Source: Schizochytrium sp. TIO01
Lineage: Eukaryota > Sar > Bigyra > Thraustochytrida > Thraustochytriidae
Assembly (NCBI GenBank): GCA_004764695.1
Contig: SMSO01000025.1
Coordinates: 1,349,102-1,413,101, forward strand
DNA: 64,000 nt
Reading direction: 5' to 3'
The translations under genes and the position numbers were made by a program. Position 1 is the stretch's first letter; the number at the start of each line of letters is the position of its first letter. This document shows positions 32,355 through 44,361 of this stretch, piece by piece. The notes beneath the pieces were generated by a model. It saw only the letters and a list, made by a program, of their open reading frames with translations. It was not told the DNA's origin and did not search any database.

Positions 32355-33515
32355 ATGTCCCTAATAGTCACAATAGTTTTCTCTCTTCATATCCAGTTCG
32401 TACACGTGGCGAGAACTGGGCTACCCAGGATGAATGCTCGCGAAGCGTTTGCAGGCGCTATCATAATGGTTTCGACAGTTTCTCTGTTATCATGGGCTTG
32501 GCGACGCCAATTTGCCTGCCAGACCTCTTCAAAGGTGCTTGTCGGGGTAGATGTAGGCGGGACGTCAATTAAAGCTACTGTGCTTCATCTCGACGGGACA
32601 CCCTGCTCTCAAATCGAGGAGCCCTTAGTCGATTGGGGTTTTGAGGCAGTATGTGCACACATTGCAAAAACTGTAGAGGCTGCCCTTGCCGAAAGCCAAA
32701 ACTCTGCGAGCTCGCTTGAAGGAATTGGCATATGTGTACCTGGTCTTGTTGACGCCAATACCGGACAGGTTCTCTTTGCTGCCAATTTCCCGGCATGGCC
32801 AAGGCCGGCACCGTTTGCACAGAGCTTGGGATCCCTTTTAGGTCAAAAGCCTGTTATTGATAATGATGCAAACGCAGCACTTTGTGCAGAACTCTGGGTC
32901 GGCGCTGCTCGAGGAGCACAAGATATTGTTATGTTGACGCTTGGTACAGGGATCGGCTCTTCTATTTTGTGTGGAGGTCGCCTTCTGCGAGGTGCAAACA
33001 ATGCTGCTGGAGAACTTGGACATAGTATTCTAATTCCGAACGGTGAACGCTACTCTGAGAAAACTGGCGTCCGTGGCATTCTCGAAGACTATGCCAGTGC
33101 AAGAGCTGTGGGTGAGCTCGCTCGCGAAGCTTTGGCCCGCGGAGAGATGCCGTCTTCAAAGCTGTATCAGCTGCAAAAGAAAGGAATTGAGGTCACTTGT
33201 AAACATGTGTTTGAGCTTGCTCAGCGCGACCATGATGAGCTTGCAATGAGAATAGTAGACCAGACCGGCGAATACCTCGGCATTGCTGCAGTGAATATTG
33301 TGCGTGCTTTTGACCCTTCTATGATTTTGTTTGGAGGAGGAATGACTCGCGCTGGCAATTTTTTGCTGCAGTCTATTGAGAGAGGGTTTGCCAAACACTA
33401 CTGGACGCTCAGTAAGCCGACTTGCCACCTCGCATTTGCTGCCCTTGGGCCTGAAGCTGGAGCTGTAGGTGCTGCCTATTTGGCTCATCCCCAACACCTC
33501 AAAAGAAAACATTGA
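32355..33515 (+). CDS. ROK-family sugar kinase (glucokinase-like), zinc motif lost
   Basis: A 386-residue protein, or 361 if it starts at the second ATG at 32430. A hydrophobic segment (AFAGAIIMVSTVSLLSWAW) near residues 30-49 precedes the kinase and looks like a signal anchor or targeting segment. The ROK fold follows: ATP phosphate loop VGVDVGGTSIKATV at about 63-76, VPGLVD near 123, catalytic Asp in DNDANAALCAELWVG near 167, LTLGTGIGSSI near 193, GELGHS near 214, and the C-terminal adenosine motif LFGGGMTRAG near 322. ROK kinases phosphorylate glucose, fructose, ManNAc or related sugars with ATP. The usual CxCGxxGCxE zinc motif is replaced by EKTGVRGILE, so all three cysteines are gone. 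The family is mainly bacterial, so ancient transfer is possible. The substrate cannot be named. Confidence 0.85.
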   Translation: MSLIVTIVFSLHIQFVHVARTGLPRMNAREAFAGAIIMVSTVSLLSWAWRRQFACQTSSKVLVGVDVGGTSIKATVLHLDGTPCSQIEEPLVDWGFEAVCAHIAKTVEAALAESQNSASSLEGIGICVPGLVDANTGQVLFAANFPAWPRPAPFAQSLGSLLGQKPVIDNDANAALCAELWVGAARGAQDIVMLTLGTGIGSSILCGGRLLRGANNAAGELGHSILIPNGERYSEKTGVRGILEDYASARAVGELAREALARGEMPSSKLYQLQKKGIEVTCKHVFELAQRDHDELAMRIVDQTGEYLGIAAVNIVRAFDPSMILFGGGMTRAGNFLLQSIERGFAKHYWTLSKPTCHLAFAALGPEAGAVGAAYLAHPQHLKRKH

Positions 33516-34068
33516 ATCATAACCTGAAATTAGATATTATTGTGTATGCTAAGCTTCAAAATGGGTTGAGATTCCCATCTCCATTCCTCTTATCGTTTGA
33601 GTCTCGCTAGCCAGAGCTGAGCGAAGCGAAAAGGGGAAATTGTTCTTCTATATTGTTGTATTCTTCTCTTTCCCAAGCAGCACCTGTTGTAGTAGGGTCT
33701 GTGGAGATTGAAATTTGTACAACTGCCATCAATTTATAGATGGCATGAGAAATATACCTCTTTATACTACAACAAGAGTACAGACAATCGTTTAAAATGG
33801 CTCAGCCGTTGCTGCATGTAGGTATTATCTAGGAACCTGCAGCTTCAAAGCGTCTTATAAGAATATGCTAAAGGAGCGCAGTAAGTGGGCAAAGTTCAGA
33901 AACAAAAAATGTGGCAATGAAAATATAGGAATCCTCGTGGTAATTCGTTGTTTAAAAAAATATCAAACACTAAGTAGTATGTAGGACCGCGGGAAATCCA
34001 ACATGGTGCGCAGCATCCTGTTTCATCAAGCAGGAAAGAGTTGCACATATAGCAGCACATGTTCATAG
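33516..34068. other. Convergent 3' flanks, no gene seen
   Basis: AT-rich spacer between the ROK kinase stop and the stop of the convergent VAP gene. Nothing recognisable. Confidence 0.6.
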
Positions 34069-35528
34069 TCATTGGAAGGTAAACAACTTAGCCATGAGGT
34101 ATGCAAGTACAGCGACCAGCATGACTTGCCAAAGCGCGTACCCATTTTGGATTGTTGGGCTGGCAATTGTTGCGTCCGGTGCAGCAGTTGCCGACGAGCC
34201 TACTGCTGATCTTGCGGAACGGGTGGCAGAATCTCCCTTCTTTAAAACAGCAATCTCCTTGGTAGCATCCTTCAGAGAGGCTTTAAATCGGTCACGCTCT
34301 GCGGTGAGCTGCACAGTGAAATTAATGAGTTCCTGGTACTTCTTACGAAGCTCTGCGTAATCCTCCAGCGGAGCTTCACCCGATCCGTCCAATCCTGCCT
34401 TCTCTTTGTTCAGGTCAATACCCTGGGCAACGCTAACGTTTGACAAGTTGTTTGCGGCAAGAAGCTCATCTGTACTTTCAGGATAGTTAAAGGTACATGT
34501 TAGCTTTTTATGAACAAGCTCGTCCCGAGTGGTCTCCGCCCACATGTCTTTCAACTCGTTGCCAAGAGCCTTGCTATCGTTCTCCTTGTGGTACTCCTGC
34601 AGTTTGGGCAAAAAGGTTTCCTTCACCGCAGCACATTGAACCAAGAACTTATTATCTTTGCAATCCTGGTCAAGCTGGTTGTACCCGGTGATCTTTTCCT
34701 GGCGCAACTGCTTAGCGTCCTTGATTTGCAAGCTGATCTGCACGGAGGAGACGCTACCGACAGGGATCACCCCCTGATTTGGTCGGACCAGGTATCGCTT
34801 CGGATGTGTTGTCTTTATCTTAAAAGCTACCATCTTGTCAGACCTGTGCATAGCAACATAATTAAGTACATATCCCAAGACCGCGTTACGCCGTGAAGTG
34901 ATTCCCCAGGTTTATTAATGGTCAGTATACCCACCATTCCACCAAAGCAGTGAAGCCACCAAACAAGTAATTCATGCCAAAGAATCCAAGATCATTCAAG
35001 TATACAAATGTGGGCATTCGCATGTGTAAAAAATGTTTCGTGCGTTGCGTACAGTCCGTGAGATAGTTAGTTGTCCCTGCATGTCCCATTTGTTTCTTGG
35101 TCCCGAAAGCTGTTTAGTCCATTTGACCCGACCTTCAAAGTCCATCCCACCGGCCAGAAACGTCTTCGCAGAGCTGATCACAATGTATTAAAACCCTGTG
35201 TAGCCTTCCATCGCTCATTTGCACTAAAGGTTTGATCAATAGGGTTGGATTTATTCAAAGGGCTTCTTGCCTCTACATTTGAGGCGCAGGAACGCTATAA
35301 ACTTAATCAATTCCAAGCTGTCCCTAACGAGCCCAAGCTCGTTGTGTGCAAAACACTTGAAGGACCCTTCGTTACCAGCGTCAGCGTTCTCTGCGCTGGT
35401 CGATGCCTACCTGCATCTATTTGTACTTACGTGTTCTCAACCTTGAGCGTGACAGACGGTTCTTTCTCCCCCATGGGAAAGTCCACGCTCACGGGATCTA
35501 GCTTGACCAGCTGCATCTTGACCGACAT
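34069..35528 (-). CDS. VAP-family protein (MSP domain, tail-anchored), two exons
   Basis: Exon 1 is 35431-35528 and exon 2 is 34069-34843, joined across a 587-base intron (34844-35430) with donor GTAAGT and acceptor CACAG. Splicing gives 290 residues and joins the halves of the MSP domain in frame: exon 1 ends in LKVENT and exon 2 begins SDKMVAFKIKTT. The MSP core (KTTHPKRYLVRPNQG) lies at about 42-56. A coiled coil spans about 196-238, and a C-terminal transmembrane anchor about 268-290 (WQVMLVAVLAYLMAKLF). VAPs sit in the ER membrane and bind FFAT-motif proteins at membrane contact sites. Length and domain order are normal for the family. Exon 2 read alone loses the first strands of the domain. 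The exon boundaries are supported by phase and homology but not by transcript data. Confidence 0.9.
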
Positions 35529-36434
35529 GGTGTCCGCGGCTCCGGCTGGTGGCGGTTGAGACCAGGCGGGACCTCTCGGCGCCAGGTGGCACTCTAAGCT
35601 GCTTGTGGCTTCTCAGGTGTTTCGGCCGTCGCAAGCGCTGGCAGCAATCGTCGTTTGGTCGCTTTTTCTTCTATGTATCTCGATTTTCGATTTCGCTCTC
35701 TTTCTTTCTTTCCTCCAAAATAATAGAGTTTATTTATTTTGCTATCATAATCATTCATTACCCATTTGCCTTCTTTTTTGCTATTGATCTTCAGAAAATA
35801 CACTTTAGAAGTCTACTACAATGAAGTACGGAGATAGGCATTTGCGAAACTTGGCAAATTTCGCAATAAGGCAACCACTTCTCTAGCAAATTCCTATCGC
35901 ACGCCGTGATGTGCACAGGCCCTGCGTCCTCAGCGTCTATCGTGCAGGTTTGCTTCGTCGCCCTGCTGGCAAGAGGCCCGGAAATGCGAGACTCATATTT
36001 CATTTCTACTGTAGCCTATTCATAGTTCGTTTCAACTTTCGATCTTTTAGCCAACTGGCCTATTTCGACTTTGGGCACTTGAGCAAGGTATTCTTCACTT
36101 TGCGTGCAGCGCGCACAGTACAGTATACTGACCTTCTTATAGAGATCTTCCACGCACAGTGGACTAAAGCAAGCAGACAACCACTTCGTCGTTTCGAGGA
36201 AAGAAAGCAGCGGAAAGAAAAGGCCATTACGCTTTCTTTCCTACTTTGCAGGGTAATATGCACTAGGTGATTTGATTTCTTTTACTATTTTTAATGTACG
36301 CAAGGAGGAAGAGGCAGAAGAAGATTTTTATCTAATTTTTAATCAATTTTTTAAAATAGAAAAGTAAAACATGTTAGGTAGGTGGGTATCGCCTATTCTT
36401 ACTATTTACCTAGCTTCTTTTTGTTTCTGTTTCA

Positions 36435-36442
36435 ATGATAAC

Positions 36443-36520
<78 letters not shown>
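36435..36520. repeat. (TAA)n/(TGATAA)n microsatellite
   Basis: A block of ATGATA units grading into about 19 ATA/TAA trinucleotides, followed by ATGAT repeats. Confidence 0.9.
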
Positions 36521-36521
<1 letters not shown>

Positions 36522-37283
36522 TGATATGATATGTTACCTATCCTATAAGTAGGGTTACATACTACCTACGTTTACATACTACCTACCTTTCCTACCACCA
36601 CTCTGGAACTGATAATATGATTTTGCTTGGAAAAATAGATACGAAGTGAATAGCGAAATTCCAGACATCCAAGACATCCATGAAGATGAAAGAATGGCAT
36701 CGTGGAATAAAATACACCATTGTTCTTCACAACGCATGAACTCGGGTATTGATTTGTTGGCAACATGTTTTCTCCAATTAAATCCTTTGTGCCGCATTAC
36801 CCATCAGGCACCACCAAGGAGTAGAGGAGTAGTTCTAGCTTTGCTTTTCAGTTATACTAATTGCCTTCTGCTATTTTGGGGGGTTTTGTTATAAACTTAA
36901 AAGACCATTATTTTATTACTATTTTTATTTGTCAAGTTATTTAATTAAAATCAATTATAAAAACAAAATACTAAAGCAACAGAGTTTTGTATTGCTCATG
37001 AGGTGGCAGAGGTGACAGAGAGGCTTTTTTATGCAACGCTGACGCATTCTTACTGCATGTTTGGCGCTCAAATGGGCTGCTTTAAGCGCCAAACAAATTG
37101 AATTCCCACGTGGAAGTACTTCCGCTAAATAATGTGGAGACTTCAGCGGATAAGGGTACAGCGCGATAGATGAACAGCCGTTTAGACAGGTAGGCAAGTA
37201 CCTACCTACTACGCTATATATGCATCTACTCCTCTGAGGCCAACTAGAAGGCTATTGTCGGGCTGCTCCCCTCAAAGGGGTTC

Positions 37284-37324
37284 TCTCCACTGGAAATATA
37301 CACTCACAATCTTTCCAGTGGAGA
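37284..37324. repeat. Perfect 13-bp inverted repeat
   Basis: Arms tctccactggaaa (37284-37296) and tttccagtggaga (37312-37324) are exact reverse complements with a 15-base loop. The core CCACTGG/CCAGTGG recurs several times in the next 130 bases. Confidence 0.85.
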
Positions 37325-38313
37325 AGAGAAGGTTTTCCCCTATTTGCTTTAAATTATATTGATATATGGTCAGTGGTACGGCCACTGATCTTCCACTGGA
37401 GATATGTTTTATTTTCCAGTTGTTAGTTTAACTTATTGTCGTCAGTGGAATGAGAGGGGAGGTCAGAACTATTGTAAAAGAAAACACCGCAATCAGCAAC
37501 GGTCCTCGGTGGGCCTATGATTGATATAGACGTTTATCATATCCCCTAACGGAGACTCAGTATTGAAGAAGATAATAGTAACTGGGTCGTAACTTATCCC
37601 CGAGGAGGGCATAGTGGACATAAAGTTTAATCGATAAACGGCCTTCACTTGTCGTTTCTTGATTGCTTACATTTGCATGAAGATCAGTGAACGAGTGAAT
37701 GAATGAGTGAAAGAACAAAGTTCAAACGTCTTGGCCTTCAAGGTACGTGCGTCGTCCCACGCGATTGCCGAGCGGCACTGTGATCCACACGATCTCAGAC
37801 TCACCCTTATACCTGCGTCTTAGCCTTTCCTCTAGTTTTGCTTGTCGAAGGAGGCCAGATGGCAAGGGTTTAAGTTGGATTCGAAGGTGGCAACTCTCTT
37901 TCTTCGCCTTTACTTCTGCAACAGCTCGTTACTTTTCGGTTTGTTGCCTGGCTTGTATCCACGATGTTGTTTGCACCGCCCTGTCTATTCTATTTATGCT
38001 TCTCTGAAGTGTACGGGTTGACGCCGTTGGCTCCTGTTTCCAGTCTGGTTGTCTCGTTCACGTAATACAGCACAACAGTTGTGCGCTCCAGAAGGTGAAT
38101 CTGAGAAAAGAAAGTGCGGCAGAGTCGGAGCATGATGATTTACAAATTTGCAGCAGCACAGTACGGGCGACTAATGAAACTACTGCAAATTTTATCGAAA
38201 TGAGAAATGTGTCGACCTGAATGACTGACTTGGGGAATGGTGTTTAGTGCAATTGACGAATACAGAATTAAACAGGACACGTTTGTGAATCGATCAACCT
38301 CAATCTTTTAAAA

Positions 38314-38937
<624 letters not shown>

Positions 38938-40613
38938 GTCCGCAGTCGAAACAATCTTGAGTTGTCGAAATCCATGCGCGATGATTGGTCTTGCTCACTG
39001 ACGAATCAGCTTAACCGGCACCCTCAATCTAAATATCAAAAGGCAGCCATGTTTGCTGTTGCCTAAGCGGCTGAAACCGTATTTTCTCTTTCCCTTGTTC
39101 ATCATTGATTGCAATAGTGTGGGCATTTTTGGATCCCACTTGAAGCATTTTAACCACAAAACTATCTACCTTTTTTTAATCAGTTATAAAGAGAAAGAAC
39201 CCTTGAGCCAAGGAAAGAGTACCGAATATGTAACCAAGGTCTGAATTCCAAGTACCTCTTCCACAGGAACTCGCCACCTGACCTTACTTAGTACTTAACA
39301 GCATCGTGTTAAACCTGCTAATACTAGGTTAGTGTTTTTAAGTCTCGAAGTAGCAATTTTACGGCGTTGCAATTAAAACTCGAGCATCGAGTTTCTGTGT
39401 CGATCGAAATGGGTGTCTTTAAATTGATGGTGGAAGTGCAGGCTTTAGATAACTACCAAGCTATGTGCTATATTAGTGATGTGCTTGACTTGAGTTTTTT
39501 TTGCCAACGCGATATTGCATGAGCATTTAAAAGAAAACAACATGAACGAGTATTTGTGGTAGAAGTACCTACCTATGTTGCTTGCGTACTCTGCTTCCGC
39601 ACTGATACTAATTAGAGGTTGATTCCTTAGCAATTCTTTAACTTGAGCAGAAACTCGAGTCAAATAATTACTCATACTGCTTCCCTCTTCCTACTCTTTC
39701 AAGCTGTTTTTTAGCTTCAAGTTGATCATTGTATTTTCGTCACTATTTAGAAAAAGACTATATTTTTCTTTCTCTTTTTCTTTCTTTTTTAAATTAAAAT
39801 TATTATTTTTTAATACATATGATAGCTCTTTACTTAAATATAATACTACTAGGACCAACCTTCTCAAATTACGCACGATTATATATATATAATCGTGTTT
39901 TTTTTTTCTTTCAATTGAGAAAATAATGATGCTAAAACTTTTTAAGAGTTACTTCTGATGAAGTGAGGGTACTAGTAGTGAATTGGTAATAGCTTCTAAA
40001 TGAAAGTAATTTTACATTCTACTAAGTATGTAGCTAGCTAGCTATATTATTTTTTTTCTTAGTGCCGAGTACACAACAATAAAAATAACACCCCAATAGC
40101 AAACAAAACACGATGGTAATAGCAAACACAAAGTACGAAGAGCTGCTCTTCTCTCGCTCCATCAGCTCTACCTCGCGTCTCGTTCGTGAAGGGCAAGTTT
40201 TCTTGCAGAAATTTGTCTACTCTGGGTCAGACAGGCTTTCTCCTCAGTAGAAAGAACTGACTGGACTGTGCTCGCGTCCTTTTTTATTTTTGTGCTGGAT
40301 TGAGGCAAGAAAGCAAGCAGAGAGCACGTAGCACGACAGGAGATCCGCTGACCTTAGATTCGCTGCCCTTTCTGCAGCTTACAAAGATCTTTTAGATCGA
40401 TTGACTCGAATCCATCACAGAAACCGTGAAATTATAGTTCACTTCAAGGACGGTGCTTTTTTTTAAAATAGTGTTATTGTTGATTCTTTACGATTTTGCT
40501 CAGAATACTGCGCCTACCGAGTGCCTTGCACATCACAAAGCCTAAGGGCCAACGTTTGAAGAGCAAAGTGACATACCAGCGAAACTCAGATCGTGTGTAC
40601 AATTATCGCATCG
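38938..40613. other. Intergenic region, no gene seen
   Basis: 3' flank of centrin and upstream region of the large unrecognised gene. It is AT-rich and contains a perfect palindrome followed by a T run at 39874-39910. No supported gene was found. Confidence 0.6.
39874..39897. repeat. 24-bp perfect palindrome followed by a T tract
   Basis: The sequence from 39874 to 39897 is its own exact reverse complement: CACGATT, an alternating AT core, then AATCGTG. It is followed at once by about 13 T residues. It could extrude as a cruciform or fold as an RNA hairpin; no function is known. Confidence 0.85.
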
Positions 40614-43565
40614 ATGCAGGACCAATCTAGAGAGCTTGTGCAACGTAGTGTTCTTGTTCTCCGTCGGCTAAGGGAATCAGGGGGTAGTGCACGCCTTGCT
40701 GGTGAACGCCGTGCAAAGGTTGAAAAATTGGTTCAAGATGCTCTTTCCGGGTGTCTCATACTCATTGGCCGGCCCGAAGAGAGACGTAACGCACAGGAGA
40801 TCTTGGAATGGATTACAATGGTCTTTGAATGTGTGCAATCATGTGGTTCTGATCTTGATGTGGCTATGGCACGTGCATGCACATGTGAACTTTCTGCAGC
40901 AACAGCGCCGGCATTAATATGGAGCATAGCACAAACACTTGCAAACCCACCCCAACAACAAGAGCAATCATATTGTTCCAAAGCGGAATCAGAGAAGATG
41001 GTATTTACTTTCAATGAGAGGCAAGAACGTGTCATCAAGAATGCTACATACCTAGCACGATTTGCTCTTCTTTGTCACACATGTGAGCTGTGCCAACACC
41101 TTGGCGTAAGTGTGGAAGTATTGACCTCAGCAATGGCTGCCTCGTCAGACCCTTTAAGAGCTATCCTTGGCAAGTTTCATAGTTCTGGTACAAAAACAGA
41201 ATCCATAATTGAAAAGACCTCTCGTTTCGCAAGTGCGTTAGCGAAGCTCCTGCAACAAATTTCATATTGCTCGGCAGAGATCGGTAGCCTCATTAGCTCA
41301 CCGAACCAGCTCAGCCACCTCCTTGTATCCTATGTAGAGCTCGGGTGGCTTGCAAGGCGGCAAGGAGATGAAAACGCCACTCCACGATGTCCGTGGAGAG
41401 TGTCTTGTTCTGGTCTCGAAGCGACACTTGAATTTTTGATGCAACGATCAGATCGTCTTGGTATCGAGGGTACAGATGTTGCATTTATTTTCTTAAAACA
41501 AACTCAAGACTGGCCCCATGGAGATCATCACTTTCTTCTGCGTCTCTCTTCTGTCATACTGAGGTGTATCGCGGAACCCCTGCTGGACGCAGCTTCGAAA
41601 GTTGGAGTTACCACTGTTCGTGACCACGAGCAAGAACTGTCTCATATACAGGCTAACCCTCGACGAAACATTGATCTGGCATCAACACTACCACACAAAA
41701 GGACGCTTGCACATGAGGACCCTGTACGGCAGCATCTGAAAAGACTATTACAAATACTGGTGGAAAGTATTCATGGTACATTTAAAGCTGACCGGCGGAA
41801 ATATCCGGGTCCCGATGTGTCTTTAAAACCGTCTGCTCATAGCTTAGCAGCTGCCCTCGCATCTCAAGCTGGTGCATCCTCTTCCTATTTGGGTGGAGCT
41901 CGTCGTGGCCGCCATAGGGAGACTGTGTCACGAGGCTGGCTTAATAATCATGGTGCTCCGATCTATGTTGGTACTCAAGAAAAGGCTGTCATGGATGTTG
42001 TTACTGGACTTGCAACAGCAATTTTTCGATTGCATGCTCAAGCTGAGGCTTTCGATCGACAAGCGAAAGGCGCCGCCATGTCACCTGATTCTTTTCATAA
42101 AAGCTTAAATCCAAGCTCTCGGTCAACGCTTTTGCCGCGTTTGGAGTTACAAAAGGCCTCCGAAGCTTGCTTTGCAAGACTAGGTGCGAGTGATGTTCAT
42201 TGGAAGACTATATGGGCAATCGGATCAAAGCAAGTATTTGCCACAGATTGGTCATCTTCTGTGTTTGAGGTATCTGCTGCAATCTTACGTAGTGCTGTAG
42301 CTTGCATGACATCTCAAGCATCCCATCTAGCTTTAAGTGGGATATCAAATGCACTTTGTGTGCTATCTCAAGAGGGCCTTACGAGTGTTCAGCAAGTGTT
42401 GATGCAGTCTCAAAAGTATCATCCTGATGTTGCAGCAAGTGGGGAATACACCATTGCCAATTATGCAGGACGCTTGATGTCTTTATTATTGTTTAGTCTA
42501 TCCTCATATGCTACTACGTGCAGAGAAGTAGGACATGACGATGAAGCAACTCCTCAGTTGCAAGCACGACTAGCATCATCTCTCACTGCACTTGTTCAAC
42601 GCGCATGCAGTGCGCGGGCTGTGTATGATCTCTCGTTGAAGGCAGTTTTAGCCTGGGTACCTGCTGTGGCTTCTGCATTAGGAAACTCTGATGAGCAAAT
42701 TGCTGTTGCAGCCCGAACCTCCTTATTAGAAATTCTACAAAGTGTTGCAATGCGCGGCTCTATTTTCGAAGATGATCGTAATGTAATTAAACGTCCTCAA
42801 AGTAAGGAAGACCTAGAGACATCTCGTGAGCAAGATATGGATGCTGTTGCGCTTCGTATATTAGAAGTTTGGAACGCTTTATACGCTACAGGTAGCCTCC
42901 CGGGATGGATTAACGAAAGCCTTGGGGATTCACTAGAGATTGACCCCTCACCCTTTTCAGACTCATATACCCAAGATATTATGCTTATGATTACCCAGCA
43001 TCACAAACTGCAGAAAAAGGGAAGTCCACTTTGGTTTAAACCTCTTATCGCAGCTCGACAGCTTCGCTCAATTCGCCAAACACTCGAAGCTGATTTACGT
43101 GTCAATCTGCTTCCCTTCCGAAATTTTCCTAGCTCCTTTATGCATGAATCAGAACAAGCTGCTCTCGGTATATCAAGTGAACTCGTCATTCCTCGCCTAA
43201 GCGCTCTCACATCGGCAATGGAAAGTTATGCTATCGCGTGGAAAGCAAGCGCTTCACGTAAAAATGATCCTCTCCTTCGTCTAGCCGCTCTGCAAGCAGG
43301 TGCAATCGGTCACCAACACGCCTTAAAAGAAGAAATGGGTGCTGCTGGTTCAATTGGTACGACTGTCCAGGCTCTCCAGTCTCTCGCAGAAGCCTTTGCA
43401 GTTTTTGACTGTGTCCGTGGCCGTCTTGCAGCTGCATTCTACATGCATGCGGCAGCTCTCTTATTGCGCGAATCAGATGATAACTGGGAGGCTGGCAATG
43501 CATTTGCTACTGTTGCAAACTGCATCGTAGGCAAAGAAAATGAAGACTTTTTGCAAGATTGGTGA
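40614..43565 (+). CDS. Large helical protein of unknown function, first frame segment
   Basis: The open frame begins at 40593 with a GTG; the first ATG is at 40614, giving 983 residues. I do not recognise a family. The sequence is Leu/Ala/Ser-rich and predicted mostly helical, of the kind seen in HEAT- or TPR-like scaffolds, with no transmembrane segment or catalytic motif that I can see. Examples are LVQRSVLVLRRLRESGG near the N-terminus, LARFALLCHTCELCQHLG near 147 and LAAAFYMHAAALLLRESDDN near the end. The frame stops at 43563-43565 in TGA just after a run of five T. Protein-like sequence resumes at once in the +1 frame, so this stop is probably not the biological end of the protein. The DENN, DOCK and TRAPP families were considered but no signature was clear. 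Confidence 0.55.
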   Translation: MQDQSRELVQRSVLVLRRLRESGGSARLAGERRAKVEKLVQDALSGCLILIGRPEERRNAQEILEWITMVFECVQSCGSDLDVAMARACTCELSAATAPALIWSIAQTLANPPQQQEQSYCSKAESEKMVFTFNERQERVIKNATYLARFALLCHTCELCQHLGVSVEVLTSAMAASSDPLRAILGKFHSSGTKTESIIEKTSRFASALAKLLQQISYCSAEIGSLISSPNQLSHLLVSYVELGWLARRQGDENATPRCPWRVSCSGLEATLEFLMQRSDRLGIEGTDVAFIFLKQTQDWPHGDHHFLLRLSSVILRCIAEPLLDAASKVGVTTVRDHEQELSHIQANPRRNIDLASTLPHKRTLAHEDPVRQHLKRLLQILVESIHGTFKADRRKYPGPDVSLKPSAHSLAAALASQAGASSSYLGGARRGRHRETVSRGWLNNHGAPIYVGTQEKAVMDVVTGLATAIFRLHAQAEAFDRQAKGAAMSPDSFHKSLNPSSRSTLLPRLELQKASEACFARLGASDVHWKTIWAIGSKQVFATDWSSSVFEVSAAILRSAVACMTSQASHLALSGISNALCVLSQEGLTSVQQVLMQSQKYHPDVAASGEYTIANYAGRLMSLLLFSLSSYATTCREVGHDDEATPQLQARLASSLTALVQRACSARAVYDLSLKAVLAWVPAVASALGNSDEQIAVAARTSLLEILQSVAMRGSIFEDDRNVIKRPQSKEDLETSREQDMDAVALRILEVWNALYATGSLPGWINESLGDSLEIDPSPFSDSYTQDIMLMITQHHKLQKKGSPLWFKPLIAARQLRSIRQTLEADLRVNLLPFRNFPSSFMHESEQAALGISSELVIPRLSALTSAMESYAIAWKASASRKNDPLLRLAALQAGAIGHQHALKEEMGAAGSIGTTVQALQSLAEAFAVFDCVRGRLAAAFYMHAAALLLRESDDNWEAGNAFATVANCIVGKENEDFLQDW

Positions 43566-44361
43566 TTACAAAGAAAAGAGTCAAGATACAGCCAAGAGTC
43601 AGATGATCAAGACTCGTGATCCGCTTTACCTGTCGATTGCGTCTGCATTTCTTCGCGAATCTATTTCATGTTTCACCGCAGCTGGAGCTAATCCGGAGGC
43701 ACAACGCATTGTCGATATCCTTGAGCAGATTACTCCAATCGGGCTGCTGAAGAGTCCAGCATCCCCAAGAGTGCATGTTAGCAATCCTAGCGAGCAGAAC
43801 GCTGTGTCGTACTACTTTCTGGTTGGACGAACTGCAGTTCCTCAATCCCAAGCTTCTCCTAAACGACTTCAAGGCCCTGTACGATACCGGCAAGTTCATC
43901 CATGGGCGCAAATTGCTTTAGAATCTTCACTCAGCGTTGTGCGCATAGTAATCAACGCACAAGCAAACTTTCATGAAAAGCGCGACCCTTTAGAAAGAGT
44001 GGAGACAGAACTTGTCGAGCGCCTACAACGAGGAACTGGACTTGCTTTAGCCGAAGGGCGTCTGACTTGGGCAATGCAAGAGCAATGGGAAGCAAATGAA
44101 ACTAGCACGGTACCCAGTGCACGGTTTCATGTGGAGCCCCAGTTCCATTCTAATGTTGCAATCAGCTCGACTGGACGCTCTCAAAACGGCAAAGACGCTT
44201 TTTTCATTCGCCGCATCTGGCCGATACGAGTCAGGGATAAAAGCGTTCCAATGCTTCGCTGTCCTTCAGAATTCGCTTTACTACCTAATTCACTTGATTT
44301 GAACAGAAATTGCTCGAGTTTAAAGTCCTCCTCACCTCTGCACAGTCCATTGGAATTTTAA
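43566..44361 (+). CDS. Unknown large protein, second frame segment
   Basis: This continues the preceding segment in the next frame; the frame is open from about 43531. It looks like genuine coding sequence (DPLYLSIASAFLRESISCF, HPWAQIALESSLSVVRIVI). Near 44199-44204 a run of six T marks a second likely frame change. Beyond it the most protein-like reading is in the third frame to about 44302 (FAASGRYESGIKAFQCFAVL), then another frame at 44298-44399 (KLLEFKVLLTSAQSIGILSD). The simple frame ends at TAA 44359-44361. Either short introns, sequencing indels at T runs, or real decay could explain the breaks. No function can be proposed. Confidence 0.45.

Larger units (their letters stand above)
35529..38313. 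other. Intergenic region, no gene seen
   Basis: Spacer between the divergent VAP and centrin genes, holding both promoters. It contains a TAA/TGA trinucleotide run (about 36435-36520), a cluster of CCACTGG/CCAGTGG motifs with a perfect hairpin near 37284-37324, and short AT-rich tracts. None of the open frames has recognisable content. Confidence 0.55.
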
